DNA from: Urechis unicinctus
Taxonomy: Eukaryota; Annelida; Polychaeta; Xenopneusta; Urechidae
Assembly: GCA_034190875.2 (NCBI GenBank)
Contig: CM067348.1
Location: forward strand, 39,783,295 to 39,847,294
Direction: 5' to 3'
Length of the DNA stretch: 64,000 nt
Of this stretch, positions 50,634-62,940 are shown one piece after another (the stretch's first letter is position 1; the number at the start of each line of letters is the position of its first letter). The notes under the pieces were generated by a model. The model saw only the letters and a list, made by a program, of their open reading frames with translations, ran no database searches and was not told the DNA's origin. A program made the translations under genes and the position numbers.

Positions 50634-51082
50634 ATAACAATAATAGGTAATTATATTAGGTTACAGTAATTTTTCAAATGTTCTAATTTTGCTAGCCTAA
50701 ATGGTATTAAAATAAATATATTACAATAAAATGGAAAGTAGTAAAATATGGAATAATCTAGCCGTTATAACATTAATTACATTTTCACAGTATTACTCAG
50801 CACTAAAACCCAGTGAGAAAAAAGCGATGAGCCTATACTTGACAGTCGTGAAAATAGTAAAAAAACCTATTGTAGCTAATTCAATTATTAATTTTGAAAG
50901 TATTTAACTAATGTCATGAAAATTAAATATACAAGAACAATGGACTAATGCCGTTAAAGTTATTGAAATTTGTGGATTTCTTTGGATGCTCCTTGAAGAT
51001 GAAATATCTGGAGGGCTGTCGCATTGGGTTCGCCAGGTGTCGCCTGAGGGGAGGGGTGTGCGTTTTCCGACGCCTGGTTGAG

Positions 51083-54000
51083 CCGTTGTGTCTCCACTGT
51101 ATCCTTGGTCAGGGAGACGTAAGCTTTGGCTACAAGGTGTTGGCGCGTCTGGTGAAGGCGCTATCTCCCTCATGTATGGCGTAAATATACCTGGGAACAA
51201 ATGAACTTACGGCAGCGATCAGTGTGTCTTGATTATGGGTAATGTAGGACGTATTAAAAACATGAGTGTTCAATGTGTAAGTGTGAGTGGGTATGTTACT
51301 TATGTGTAATATTATAACATCTCAAAATGAATATTGGTGTATCACGCAAAGAAAAGTGTGAGGTGTGTTTGAAGGATTGTGCGTACTTTGCATAAGGTGA
51401 TTGGAGCGCGTGTAAATGATTGACGGTTATTGCAAAAGTTAGTATTTAAGAAAGCTATGCTGCTGTGAGACTGTTTAGAATAGTTATGCCTAAAAGAATA
51501 TATATGTTGCACATGGCCACTATCTAACATGTAAGTCCGGATACACAACGGTGTGACACTTTAATTGTATGTGTTGTATGTGCGGGAGAAGATCAATATA
51601 AACGACTCATATATATGTATTGAGAATTAAATGTTTACGATACTTCTCCATAAATTATTTTGATAAATACGCACGTCTTCCCTAAGCTGCAGATTCCTTC
51701 ATGAGATTATACCCCGCATATACTTGTATATAATAAGATTAGCGTTATGGGTAATGTGTAACATAAAAAGGTCGTGTCCGCATGATATGTCAGACGGTGC
51801 GATAATAGCGCATTTGACTTCACTTATTGTAAGATTTTGTCTTATTATCTGCAGACATAGAGGCAAAATAATTGTGAATATAATTGATGATATCATTGTG
51901 TCAAGTTGGCGCTGCGTGGAAGAAGACAAGTTTTAAAAGTCTTCTTATAATTTAAACCTGGACTCACAGTTTACTGAATTTCGTGTGGCGGCAAAGGATG
52001 TGTGAAATTTAGCGTCAAATGTTTATGTCACTTTGAAGACTGCCTTTTGAGACTTAAATTGAAGTGCAATTAAAGGGTGGCAGCTTGGGCCTCAGATACG
52101 CCGTGTTTATTGGAATTACAATGGAGTCTGTAATCCTTGATAATTGGCGGACGCAAAATGAGGGTCTTTTATCTGTGTGAATGTCTGAGTGCAGCATGTT
52201 TGCAGAAGTAGTTAAACAGCCCTGGGTATACGGGCCGACTGTTAAAACCTTAAATTGGACTGATAAACATTTGAATTTCACGGCTTTGTTATCTTTGACA
52301 CTTTAGTTGGTTCCTGAGTTCGCCTTGATAATTTTAATTTGTCTAACCGTCAGGTTCATGCGTTTGAATGCGTTTGACACGTGGTTGAGATCGTATCGTT
52401 GGTAAAATGTTATATGGTTGGAATAATGAATGAAACATGCTGTGAAAATTGTGTGAAATAATTGCATGTAAAAATGGTTATGCATATAAAATGAATATAG
52501 GCGTCCTGTTCTGAGAAGATAGTATATGGCTAAAAATAATATGACATTGGTTGGAAAAATTTCTAAATGGGAAATATGTACGAAGAATACTATGAAAATG
52601 AATCAATGAGGCTAGGTAGACGTAATTCGTTATTTGTTTCAAAATTGGTAATGCTCATCTTCCGCGCCACATACTTGCGTCCTCGAAGACCCACTCATAT
52701 TGTTCGCCAACAAACATAATATTTAATACTTAATTTGAATATAGATATTTGACCTCAAATTTCTCGTTTTCCCGTCCTTGCATAATAAGGTTTGTCGGAT
52801 GCGGGAGGTTAAAATTAAGGCGATAGCGGGAGGGGTTTTTTTTGGTGTTGAGGAGGTACTTATGCGCGACGGAAGGTCCAAATGAGCAATAATAATTTTA
52901 CAGTAAACTTATTTTAATGTAATATATTAGTGAGGTACTTACCAGTGGTAGAAGCTGAAAGTGGGGTATGCAGTCGTCATCTCCGATGTCTTGATAGCGC
53001 CAGGTCGCTAGTACGCCTTTGTTGAGTCGAGTGGAAGAGGCTGATGTACGCTGCCGTTGCCCTGGATCATGATCGCGTCGTAGCTTGCGGCCTCTGTCTC
53101 TTCTCTCGGCGTGTGTAGCAATTGTCAGCTTTCTTCTCTAACGTAAGAGCGTGTAAGCGTCGGGAAAATGTTAGTACTGTTACTCACTGCCTGTAGTTGC
53201 TGGAGTGGGGACTAATCAGAGGAAATCAACGCGAGTCCTGGAGTAGAGTTGCTTATTTTGTTTATTTAGATTTCAACAATGAAGCTCCCTGGAATCTCGC
53301 GGTCCGAATCGTTTCTCTGACTAGGTGATCTCTCCGTATTTATATGCGAGGGTTGGTTATATAGCCCTTCGGGAGTACGATTTCCCTCGGTATTGGCGTG
53401 TCGTACTGCGCTGATAATTAAGATGGGAGGGAGGGGGTAAAACTCTATAATTAAGGTGTGAGGGAGAACTTCCAAAACAGTAAATTAGAACAGTAACCAC
53501 TGATGAAAATTGACTTTGTTAAAAAAAAACCCGTTAATCCCAGGAAAGCGCGTACGTCTTTAAGTTTTGTGGGGGTAGGGTAAGATTCAATTGCTCCTAA
53601 TTTGTCAGATTTTTAGGTAATATGCCTTCTGGCTGCAATACATGGCCCAGATACTGTTTTTACCTTTTTCACGGCAAACGAACATTTTCTGGGGTGTAGC
53701 TTCAGGTTGGCATTGCGTAACCGTACAAATATTTCCCGGAGATGTTTAAGATGCAAGTCAAATGTGGGCGAAAAAAACAACAGATATCATCGATGTATGC
53801 CATGACGTATTTGTATTGTATATTACGCAACAAAGAGTCAATGAGGGATTGAAAACACGCTCGGCGCGTTCCGTACGTTAGATACCTGTATTTCCTGGAA
53901 GGTGTGATAAACCCAGTTTTATCCCTGGACTCTGGATCTAAGGGGATTTGAGGGAACCCTTGAGTGCAATCAAGAACTGAGAAGTACTTAACTAATGTTC

Positions 54001-54166
54001 TCACCTACAAAATCTAACACTTCATCTAACCTGGGAATCCTAAGAACTATTGGGATGGTTACCGCTTTGGAAGACCTCTGTAATCAATTACAAGTCTTAG
54101 ACCACCACCGGCTTCGCCAGGTTAACTGAAAAGGGCCGTGCGATCCACAGGCTCTGTCGTGAGCTT
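51083..54166 (-). repeat. 3.08-kb tandem duplication, copy 1
   Basis: From CACTGTATCCTTGGTCAGGG at 51,095 every landmark recurs 3,064-3,084 bp further on. The unit consists of family B non-coding/LTR sequence and an RT fragment. Differences from copy 2 are mostly one- to three-base indels in homopolymers, plus a few clusters in the RT part. Short ORFs in it are duplicated exactly and are not genes. Confidence 0.88.
53530..54130 (-). pseudogene. pol: Family B reverse transcriptase fragment, copy 1
   Basis: KYFSVLDCTQGFPQIPLDPE, KTGFITPSRKYRYLTYGTRR and YVMAYIDDICCF identify a Ty3/gypsy-type RT with a YIDD active site. The frame is lost right after the active site and in several other places, where the text differs from copy 2 by short local scrambles. 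It ends near a T run at 53,520. No RNase H or integrase follows. Confidence 0.7.
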
Positions 54167-57100
54167 CCGTTGTGTCGTCACTGTATCCTTGGTCAGGGAG
54201 ACGTAAGCTTTGGCTACAAGGTGTTGGCGCGTCTGGTGAAGGCGCTATCTCCCTCATGTATGGCGTAAATATACCTGGGAACAAATGAACTTACGGCAGC
54301 GATCAGTGTGTCTTGATTATGGGTAATGTAGGACGTATTAAAAACATGAGTGTTCAATGTGTAAGTGTGAGTGGGTATGTTACTTATGTGTAATATTATA
54401 ACATCTCAAAATGAATATTGGTGTATCACGCAAAGAAAAGTGTGAGGTGTGTTTGAAGGATTGTGCGTACTTTGCATAAGGTGATTGGAGCGCGTGTAAA
54501 TGATTGACGGTTATTGCAAAAGTTAGTATTTAAGAAAGCTATGCTGCTGTGAGACTGTTTAGAATAGTTATGCCTAAAAGAATATATATGTTGCACATGG
54601 CCACTATCTAACATGTAAGTCCGGATACACAACGGTGTGACACTTTAATTGTATGTGTTGTATGTGCGGGAGAAGATCAATATAAACGACTCATATATAT
54701 GTATTGAGAATTAAATGTTTACGATACTTCTCCATAAATTATTTTGATAAATACGCACGTCTTCCCTAAGCTGCAGATTCCTTCATGAGATTATACCCCG
54801 CATATACTTGTATATAATAAGATTAGCGTTATGGGTAATGTGTAACATAAAAGGTCGTGTCCGCATGATATGTCAGACGGTGCGATAATAGCGCATTTGA
54901 CTTCACTTATTGTAAGATTTTGTCTTATTATCTGCAGACATAGAGGCAAAATAATTGTGAATATAATTGATGATATCATTGTGTCAAGTTGGCGCTGCGT
55001 GGAAGAAGACAAGTTTTAAAAGTCTTCTTATAATTTAACCTGGACTCACAGTTTACTGAATTTCGTGTGGCGGCAAAGGATGTGTGAAATTTAGCGTCAA
55101 ATGTTTATGTCACTTTGAAGACTGCCTTTTGAGACTTAAATTGAAGTGCAATTAAAGGGTGGCAGCTTGGGCCTCAGATACGCCGTGTTTATTGGAATTA
55201 CAATGGAGTCTGTAATCCTTGATAATTGGCGGACGCAAAATGAGGGTCTTTTATCTGTGTGAATGTCTGAGTGCAGCATGTTTGCAGAAGTAGTTAAACA
55301 GCCCTGGGTATACGGGCCGACTGTTAAAACCTTAAATTGGACTGATAAACATTTGAATTTCACGGCTTTGTTATCTTTGACACTTTAGTTGGTTCCTGAG
55401 TTCGCCTTGATAATTTTAATTTGTCTAACCGTCAGGTTCATGCGTTTGAATGCGTTTGACACGTGGTTGAGATCGTATCGTTGGTAAAATGTTATATGGT
55501 TGGAATAATGAATGAAACATGCTGTGAAAATTGTGTGAAATAATTGCATGTAAAAATGGTTATGCATATAAAATGAATATAGGCGTCCTGTTCTGAGAAG
55601 ATAGTATATGGCTAAAAATAATATGACATTGGTTGGAAAAATTTCTAAATGGGAAATATGTACGAAGAATACTATGAAAATGAATCAATGAGGCTAGGTA
55701 GACGTAATTCGTTATTTGTTTCAAAATTGGTAATCTTCCGCGCCACATACTTGCGTCCTCGAAGACCCACTCATATTGTTCGCCAACAAACATAATATTT
55801 AATACTTAATTTGAATATAGATATTTGACCTCAAATTTCTCGTTTTCCCGTCCTTGCATAATAAGGTTTGTCGGATGCGGGAGGTTAAAATTAAGGCGAT
55901 AGCGGGAGGGGTTTTTATGGTGTTGAGGAGGTACTTATGCGCGACGGAAGGTCCAAATGAGCAATAATAATTTTACAGTAAACTTATTTTAATGTAATAT
56001 ATTAGTGAGGTACTTACCAGTGGTAGAAGCTGAAAGTGGGGTATGCAGTCGTCATCTCCGATGTCTTGATAGCGCCAGGTCGCTAGTACGCCTTTGTTGA
56101 GTCGAGTGGAAGAGGCTGATGTACGCTGCCGTTGCCCTGGATCATGATCGCGTCGTAGCTTGCGGCCTCTGTCTCTCTCTCTCTCGGCGTGTGTAGCAAT
56201 TGTCAGCTTTTTCTTCTCTAACGTAAGAGCGTGTAAGCGTCGGGAAAATGTTAGTACTGTTACTCACTGCCTGTAGTTGCTGGAGTGGGGACTAATCAGA
56301 GGAAATCAACGCGAGTCCTGGAGTAGAGTTGCTTATTTTGTTTATTTAGATTTCAACAATGAAGCTCCCTGGAATCTCGCGGTCCGAATCGTTTCTCTGA
56401 CTAGGTGATCTCTCCGTATTTATATGCGAGGGTTGGTTATATAGCCCTTCGGGAGTACGATTTCCCTCGGTATTGGCGTGTCGTACTGCGCTGATAATTA
56501 AGATGGGAGGGAGGGGGTACTCTATAATTAAGGTGTGAGGGAGAGGGTAAAACAGTATTATAACAGTAACCACTGATGAACCTTCTGAAAAAAAAAAAAC
56601 CCGTTAATCCCAGGAAAGCGCGTACGTCTTTAAGTTTTGTGGGGGTAGGGTAAGATTCAATTGCTCCTAATTTGTCAGGATTAGGTAATATGCCTTCTGG
56701 CTGCAATACATGGCCCAGATACTTTACCTTTTTCACGGCAAACGAACATTTTCTGGGGTGTAGCTTCAGGTTGGCATTGCGTAACCGTACAAATATTTCC
56801 CGGAGATGTTTAAGATGCAAGTCAAATGTGGGCGAAAAACAACAGATATCATCGATGTATGCCATGACGTATTTGTATTGTATATTACGCAACAAAGAGT
56901 CAATGAGGGATTGAAACGCGCTCGGCGCGTTCCGTACGTTAGATACCTGTATTTCCTGGAAGGTGTGATAAACCCAGTTTTATCCCTGGACTCTGGATCT
57001 AAGGGGATTTGAGGGAACCCTTGAGTGCAATCAAGAACTGAGAAGTACTTGGGTTTGTTCTCACCTACACAATCTAACACTTCATCTAACCTGGGAATCC

Positions 57101-57235
57101 TAAGAACTTGAGGGATGGTTACCGCATTAAGACCTCTGTAATCAATTACAAGTCTTAGACCACCACCGGCTTTCTTAACTAAAAGGGCCGGCGATGCACA
57201 GGCTCTGTCGTGAGCTTCCGTTGGACGTCTTCTGT
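54167..57235 (-). repeat. 3.08-kb tandem duplication, copy 2
   Basis: Head-to-tail repeat of 51,083-54,166 with near-identical sequence; see copy 1. It ends at about 57,235, where a more diverged third copy begins with CATGGTCAGGAAGACGTATG. Confidence 0.88.
56596..57205 (-). pseudogene. pol: Family B reverse transcriptase fragment, copy 2
   Basis: Better preserved than copy 1: SPALLVKKAGGGLRLVIDYR, VLDCTQGFPQIPLDPESRDK, then after one frame shift YIDDICCFSPTF, KLHPRKCSFAVKKVKYLGHV and RAFLGLTGF. This is fingers, palm and thumb of a Ty3/gypsy RT of about 200 residues. It ends in a poly(T/A) run at about 56,590, and no further pol domain follows. Confidence 0.82.
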
Positions 57236-60040
57236 ATCCATGGTCAGGAAGACGTATGATTTGGCTTGCAAGGCACGTCGGGTGAAGGCGCTATCTACCT
57301 CTTGTATGGCGTAAATATACCTGGGAACAAATGAACTTACGGCAGCGATCAGTGTGCCTTGATAATGTGTAACATAATGTGTAACAGGAATTATACAAAA
57401 ACGAGAAGCATGAGTGCTCAGTGTGGTTAATGTGCGTGAGTAACTAGTGTATAATATCATAACATTGCACATGGCCGCTATCTAACATGTAACTCCCAAA
57501 ACATACCGGTGTGACGTTTTAATTGCGTGCTGTACTTGTGGGAGAAGATCAATATGGGCATCTCATATATATTTGTGCTGAGAATTAAATGTTAACGATA
57601 CTTCTCCATTCATTGTTTTGATAAATATGCACGTCTTCTCTAAGCTGCAGATTCCTTCATGAAATTATACCACGCATATACTTGAATAATATAAGATTAG
57701 CGTTATGGGTAATGTGTATCATAAAGGGTCACTAATTTTACGCGTGTCCACATGATATGACAGACGGTGCGATAATAGTGTATAATCTGCAAAATAGTGT
57801 ATAATCTGCAAAATAATTATGAACATAATTGAATATATCATTGTGTCAAGTTTGCGCTGTGTGGAAGAAGACAAGTTTTAAGAGTCTTCTTATAATTTGA
57901 ACCTGGATTAACAGTTTACAGGATTTTGTGTGGCGGCAAAGGATCCGTGAGATTAAGCTTCAAAGGTGTATGTCACTTTGGAGACTGCCTCTAGAGACTG
58001 CCTTAATGTGGGATTTTGATTATCTGTAGCGTGGTCAAAGATTAAGCTCGCATTGAGGTATTGAAGTGCAATTAATAGGGTGGCAGCTTTGGATCTCTGA
58101 GGTAGCTGTGTTTGTTGTAAATGCAATCGGGCCTGTGATCCTTGACCGATGCATGAAAGATGATCTCTTATCTATGTTTCTAAAAGGAGTTTAACAGCCC
58201 AGGTCGTAATTACTTATATAGGACCGACAGTATGAATCTGGACAGGTCAAAATCTGAATTTCAAGGCTTCTTTATCGGTAACACTTAAGCTGTTCATTGT
58301 GTTCGCTTTGATAATTTGAATTCGTCTGACTGTCTTGCGTTTGGAAAGGTTTAACACGTGGCTGAAATAGTATGGTTGGTAAAATGTTGTATGGTTGGAA
58401 TAATGAAAGAAATATGTGTGTGAAAGATTGTGTGAAATAATTGCGTGAAAAAAATGGTTATGCATATAAAATCAATGTAGCGTCCTTCTCTGTTAAGATA
58501 GTATATGGTCAAAAATTACAACATAGGTTGGAGCGGTGAACACCCCCCAGCCGCTTTTTGTGGCGGGGGCCGAGGCATCATACCTGTTACCAAGATAGTT
58601 TGCCTCCCCCCCATTTGGGTAGGAAGTGGTTGCACCCGTTTTCCCTCGTGAGTCACGTGACCATCAAGTACTCCCTTTGTCTTTTCGAATTAGCCTTCGC
58701 CAAGACAACACCTACGCTAGCCAATCTCAAAACCTCACCCACCCTTCCCGTTTTTCAATGCCATCCCACCTTTTTCACATACTTACCTGTAATTTTCATG
58801 TAACACTTGCTATGGTAACAACATTATCGTATGTCTGTATATGTATGTCCACATCATGCTTATCTAATATAAATATGTTACTTATAATAAATAACCATCA
58901 CACTTATCTATTAACTGTATTTATCTATTATCCGTGCTTTATTATCTTTTTCCAGGAATAATAATCTTTTATACAGGTATCAAATGACCTTGTATATTCC
59001 TTGATATCTTATACTTTTAAAGTTTATTTGTATTAAAAATTTATGTTTACCCAATCTGTGTTGGTTACTCGGCTCTCACACAAAATGACATTGATGGGAA
59101 AAATTTCTAAAAAGGGAAATATGTAAGAAGAATACAATGAAAATATATAAATGAGGCTAGGTACACATAATTCGTTATTTGTTTCAAAATCGGTAATGCT
59201 CACCTCACGCGACACAGCTTTCCATCATCGAGGACCCACTCATATTGTGCGTCAACATACATAATATTAAATACTTAATTTGAATATGGCGGTTATTTGA
59301 ACTCAAATAATTTAACAAATTTAGCATTTTCCCGTCCTTGCACAAGGCTTGAGGGTTGCGGGAAGTTGAAGTTTAAGCGACAGTGGGAGGGGTGTTTTGT
59401 AAGGAGGGGGTACTTAGGCGCAGTGGAAGTTTTACAGTCAACTCATTAAAATGTAAAATATGAGCGACGTACTTACCGGTGGAAGAAGCTGAATGGGGTC
59501 TGTAGTCGTCATCTTGGAAGTCTGATAGCGCCAGGTTGCTAGCATGCCTTAGGGAAGTCGAGCGGAAGAGACCGATGTACGCTGCCGTTGCCCTGAATCA
59601 TGATCGCATCGTAGGTTGCGGCCTCGTGTGTCTTCTCGGCGTGGGTAGCAATTGTCAGCTTTCTTATCTAACGAAGGAGCCTGTGGAGAGCTTGTGCCGG
59701 GAAGTTGTGTTCTGATAACAGTAGAAGTTATCAGATACCCAGATTCTCAACCACCTTTTAAACATAATTTTCTTGTTTATCCGCGCTCAGTCGTTATAGC
59801 TTTTCGTTGCTGCTTGTAGTTGCTTGAGTGGGGACTAGCCAGAGAAATAATACGAGTCCAGGAGTAGAATTCTTGTTGTTTATTGAAGTTAAGCTTATAG
59901 CTTTTCTGGAATCTCGATCAGAATCTTAGTTAAATATTCTCCTCTCTTTGCTAGGTAGCTCTCCTTAAATGATGAGCGCGGGCTGGTTATATCGTTCCCC
60001 CGGGAGTTAGATTCCCCAGAGGCCTTTGACCAAACCCAGC
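57236..60040 (-). mobile_element. Diverged third family B copy, split by an insert
   Basis: Landmarks of the 3.08-kb unit follow in order (GTATGGCGTAAATATACCTGGG, CATGATATGACAGACGGTGC, GTTATGCATATAAAATCAATG) up to 58,530, resume at 59,085 (AAATGACATTGATGGGAAAA) and run to the LTR motifs GAGTGGGGACTAGCCAGAGA and CCCCAGAGGCCTTTGACC near 60,030. Divergence is far higher than between copies 1 and 2. Confidence 0.7.
58530..59085. mobile_element. ~550-bp insert in family B; possible solo LTR
   Basis: Compared with copies 1 and 2 this is extra DNA, starting TGGAGCGGTGAACACC and ending CGGCTCTCACACA. A TG...CA frame would suit a solo LTR, and AATAAA occurs near 58,887, but the flanks do not give a clear short duplication. 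A related sequence starts at about 63,484 (TGGAGTGGACACACCCC) and runs out of the window. Confidence 0.5.
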
Positions 60041-60694
60041 TTCTCAAATTATGGTGGAATGTGTTCAGGAAGTAGGCAGAGAAGAGCAAATATTTTCCTT
60101 ATGAAGCTGTGAGTTCTTTCGTCATTACTTTCAATGTAAGGTTGACCACATTCTTGAATTGTTCTATTCGTTGCCTAACCCCAGTGGAAGCTGCACCCTC
60201 GAATTTTACCACCAGGAAAATGCATTCTTTAAAGCACCCTATATTGAAGCCTCGAAGTGGACAACAAAGCGATGCGCACAGGGGAAGGCAAACAGGACCG
60301 TAATGCATGCATAATTACCTTGTAATCCTCTTTCTTTTAGCGGGACATCAATATGAACAGATGAAGGAAGTCGTTTCTCGTTGTCACCAGTAGTAAAGAG
60401 AGTGGGGGCCGTGGGGGCTGTTTTGGGATCACCGTCCCTCATCTGTACTACAACCCTAATTTCAGCTTGTACAGGATATTATGACTCGCCCCCACTCTCT
60501 ATACTTACTGTATTACATGCCCAACGCATTTGCAAGTCGATCTGGAAAACAAGAATACATTGTGCTGTTTTTTCCAACGAGTTGCAACAATATATTTTGT
60601 CAGCTGGAACACAAGAATATAGATTGCTGTTTTTTTCAACGCGTTGCAAGACTATATTGCTACCGCAGGCAGAGTCGGCCCGGACTCTGCCACG

Positions 60695-61000
60695 TTAGTT
60701 AGCTGGTAAACTAGCATGTCCATAAGTTAAAGTGACTACACCGTTTCCGGCTATCCACTGCTTTGAATCAAACGGTGAGAGTGACAGCTTATTAACAAGC
60801 TCCTCTATGCGTTCCACTGTCTCCATAAAATCATCGTTCTTAAACTCCAGATTTCTCACAATATTCTTCAGGTTCTCCATATCACCCACAGCAGTGTCTC
60901 TCAGCTCGTCATCCAGTTCTATTTTTTCGTCTCTCAGATAATTCAGATCTAACATTAACTCTTTTTCACAACCTTCAGCAACACGCTCTTCGGTGTTCAT
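60695..61000 (-). CDS. Coiled-coil protein fused to polymerase-type tail
   Basis: A 101-codon intact ORF starts MNTEERVAEGCEKELMLD, runs as a charged coiled coil to VERIEELV and passes without a break into NKLSLSPFDSKQWIAGNG and a YGH ending, which is the extreme C-terminus of Polinton family B polymerases. In fragment 1 the two parts are separate and in the opposite order. The intact frame is notable among broken neighbours. Whether it is a real element protein or a deletion fusion is open. Confidence 0.5.
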   Translation of the reverse strand: MNTEERVAEGCEKELMLDLNYLRDEKIELDDELRDTAVGDMENLKNIVRNLEFKNDDFMETVERIEELVNKLSLSPFDSKQWIAGNGVVTLTYGHASLPAN

Positions 61001-61202
61001 TTCTATACCCTATGCCCTCGTTTATTCAATAGATTGGTATATACAGTGCGCAATCAAACATTATTCTGTGTATTAGGTGGTTCAATAAGGTCATTCACAG
61101 TCCACTGGATGGTAAAGAAGCACCCAATTTTTGTCTGCTACCTTCCAATGCTTCGTCTTTTCCACGTTGGATCAGCGCAGTTTTTGTCACCATTGAAGCA
61201 GT

Positions 61203-61517
61203 CTATGCTTTTACAGATCTAGCCTTAATTTCCCCCTTCATTTGGGTATATTTTGTGACCTCAGTTAAAACGATTTTTAACTCATGATCCGAGGTATTAC
61301 CATCTTCAAGTGCTGTGGATACAATGTCAGCAATTGTATTCAATTTGTTCTGCGCTAGAACGCGGATCTGATCATGTTTTTCACCTTGATGATCAGTTGC
61401 CAACTGATAAATTTTCCAGCGATTCCAAGTAGCCCACGAGTGGCCCCAGTAACACCCAATTCTGTTGCAATAGGAATGGTAACCACTGTAGACATTATAT
61501 CTATACACATGCGCCAA
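61203..61517 (-). pseudogene. Helical element gene (KHDQIRVLAQNKL family)
   Basis: The conserved part is KHDQIRVLAQNKLNTIADIV, DGNTSDHELKIVLTEVTKY. This motif pair recurs in unnamed invertebrate mobile-element proteins, usually after a glycine-zipper region; here that region (61,390-61,740: SLYSELPDENPGHSY, then VTAGMCLGAC and LGVTGATRGLLG) is in other frames, with stops, so the original single gene is broken. Cellular role not known. Confidence 0.45.
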
Positions 61518-61752
61518 GACACATACCAGCAGTTACTAAAGCAGTGTCTACTGCATCGACTGAGTTAACTGCACGCCTATAATTCTTGTACATAGCACAA
61601 TATTTGTCAATCTCATTCTCGAGGTATTGCTTTTTGAGGCTGATCTCATTCTACCGATACGAGTGCCCTGGATTCTCATCAGGCAGCTCAGAATATAACG
61701 ATGCCGTCGAAATGGATGGTTGTTGATTCATACTGTTGTTTTATAGGTAAGT

Positions 61753-62016
61753 CTACGTGTCAAGTTCAATTAGGAGTGATACTACAGAACAAGTCGGCGT
61801 TCTGTTTGAAATGGTTGTATTAAAGTAAATAACGTTGCATTGTTCCAGTTGTAAAGGTTGGTCTAAAGATATTACAACAACCCGTTGGTCAGCAGGCTTG
61901 TGTATCCCTATCGATTGATCTATCCCATTTATAACAGGAACGACTGCTATAGCACCAGCATCAGAGTCTACATCAGAAAATAGCCCCATACGAATGATCT
62001 TACCATTTGATAACAT
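61753..62016 (-). CDS. Unnamed element ORF, 87 codons
   Basis: MLSNGKIIRMGLFSDVDSD, GAIAVVPVINGIDQSIG, DQPLQLEQCNVIYFN and a hydrophobic end. A decayed relative is readable on the minus strand at 6,790-6,990 (KIIRIVL, PVINGTNQAV). Copying in two element fragments supports a real element gene, and beta-rich composition is compatible with a structural protein, but no family is recognised. Confidence 0.4.
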   Translation of the reverse strand: MLSNGKIIRMGLFSDVDSDAGAIAVVPVINGIDQSIGIHKPADQRVVVISLDQPLQLEQCNVIYFNTTISNRTPTCSVVSLLIELDT

Positions 62017-62328
62017 GGTTTATCCACAGCTTGAGTCTCGTGAGGTTTGACCCCTGGGCCCATCACCAAACGACTACTATTATCCTCTGCGAAAGGAGCC
62101 GCTTGCTTTTGGCCAAATAGTAATGAGGTGTTTTGTTTTAGAGATTACGTGTTGTCTCAGGTCCCTGCGATGCTGTCTGTGTTGTGCATCTTTTTATTAG
62201 CAGCATCCTTTGGGGAAATCGTGTCTCTTAACTGAATGATTATATTATCTCTCATTTCAAGTTCTCCAGTCATTGTACCGCCACAGGTAAGTCGTAGTTG
62301 TCCTTTATTGTTCCATTACACAGGAATG

Positions 62329-62922
62329 TTATAAATCATGTTCAGTTAAGAGTGATACAACACCAAATTGCAAATTAGAATATATAAGCCCCCTCCAGAT
62401 AACTCTATATGGGTCGTAGGTTTTGAAAGCATGGTATGAGCTTCGAGGCTTATCTAAGATGTGACGATCCTTCAGAAGATATCTATCTATTTTTGGAGCA
62501 ACATGTGCACCCACTTGGAGCGGTGAAGTCACCCCTATACATAATATCCTGCCACTCGTTACCATGAAATAGCCACAATGGTAATCAGGTGTGCCACCAA
62601 TCACCCACATATCATCCCTAGGGTCTCCTGCTTCATTCAAAAAGGGGCCCTTTTTAACTTCAGCCCAAGGCTTAATTATTGGCTTTTAGGTAGATTTTTT
62701 GTTAGGTCCGTCCATTTTTGTTGTGTTGTGTGTGGTACTGACTTGATCGAAGTGAACATAAAGTGTGTTAAATATGCTAAAGTTGATGGGCCGGTCACCT
62801 ATGTAAGTACCTGAAGGTATCCACCGCCTACCGAGGCCGTCATCAAGATCCAACATTGTTAACACTGTGCATAGCCCCGTTTTCAGGAACTGTGAGGCTA
62901 ATAAGCCCATTTGTAGCATCAA
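62329..62922 (-). pseudogene. Unnamed element gene with DGLGRRWIPSGTY motif (broken)
   Basis: From 62,922 the frame reads LDLDDGLGRRWIPSGTYIGD, INFSIFNTLYVHFDQVST and stops; a second frame from 62,640 gives NEAGDPRDDMWVIGGTPDYH and ends VVSLLTEHDL. The first block has a relative at 1,650-1,700. I recall similar text in proteins of invertebrate viral-like elements, with LYVHLDQ as a constant phrase, but do not know the function; a virion protein is a guess from context. The two frames were probably one gene. Confidence 0.4.
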
Positions 62923-62940
62923 TCTCCAAACTGAGGCGGA

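Larger units (their letters stand above)
49527..51082 (-). mobile_element. LTR family B, right flank of gypsy A
   Basis: The first 200 bp (CATACAATATGAATGTAGACGTCCTG and following) continue the family B copy split by gypsy A; compare 52,485 onward. Then come a pol C-terminal remnant (49,780-50,435) and the family's non-coding part with its hairpin (50,596-50,633) and the CAGTATTACTCAGCACTAAAACC landmark, as at 33.7-34.5 kb. Confidence 0.6.
60389..62940 (-). mobile_element. Polinton-like fragment 3
   Basis: Terminal motif AGTAGTAAAGAGAGTGGGGG at 60,389, an inverted version at about 60,489-60,509, then on the minus strand a coiled-coil/polymerase-tail ORF, a soluble helical gene, a glycine-rich gene, and further unnamed element genes up to 62,940. 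The gene content parallels 5.7-8.0 kb, with exact phrases such as GAGTCTCGTGAGGTTTGACC at 62,034 and 7,001. Stops and frameshifts are present in most genes. Confidence 0.6.

Noticed and set aside
51342-55567. Paired identical small ORFs (51,342/54,426, 52,054/55,136, 52,303/55,385)
   Set aside because: Their duplication reflects the 3.08-kb tandem repeat, not gene conservation; compositions are unremarkable.
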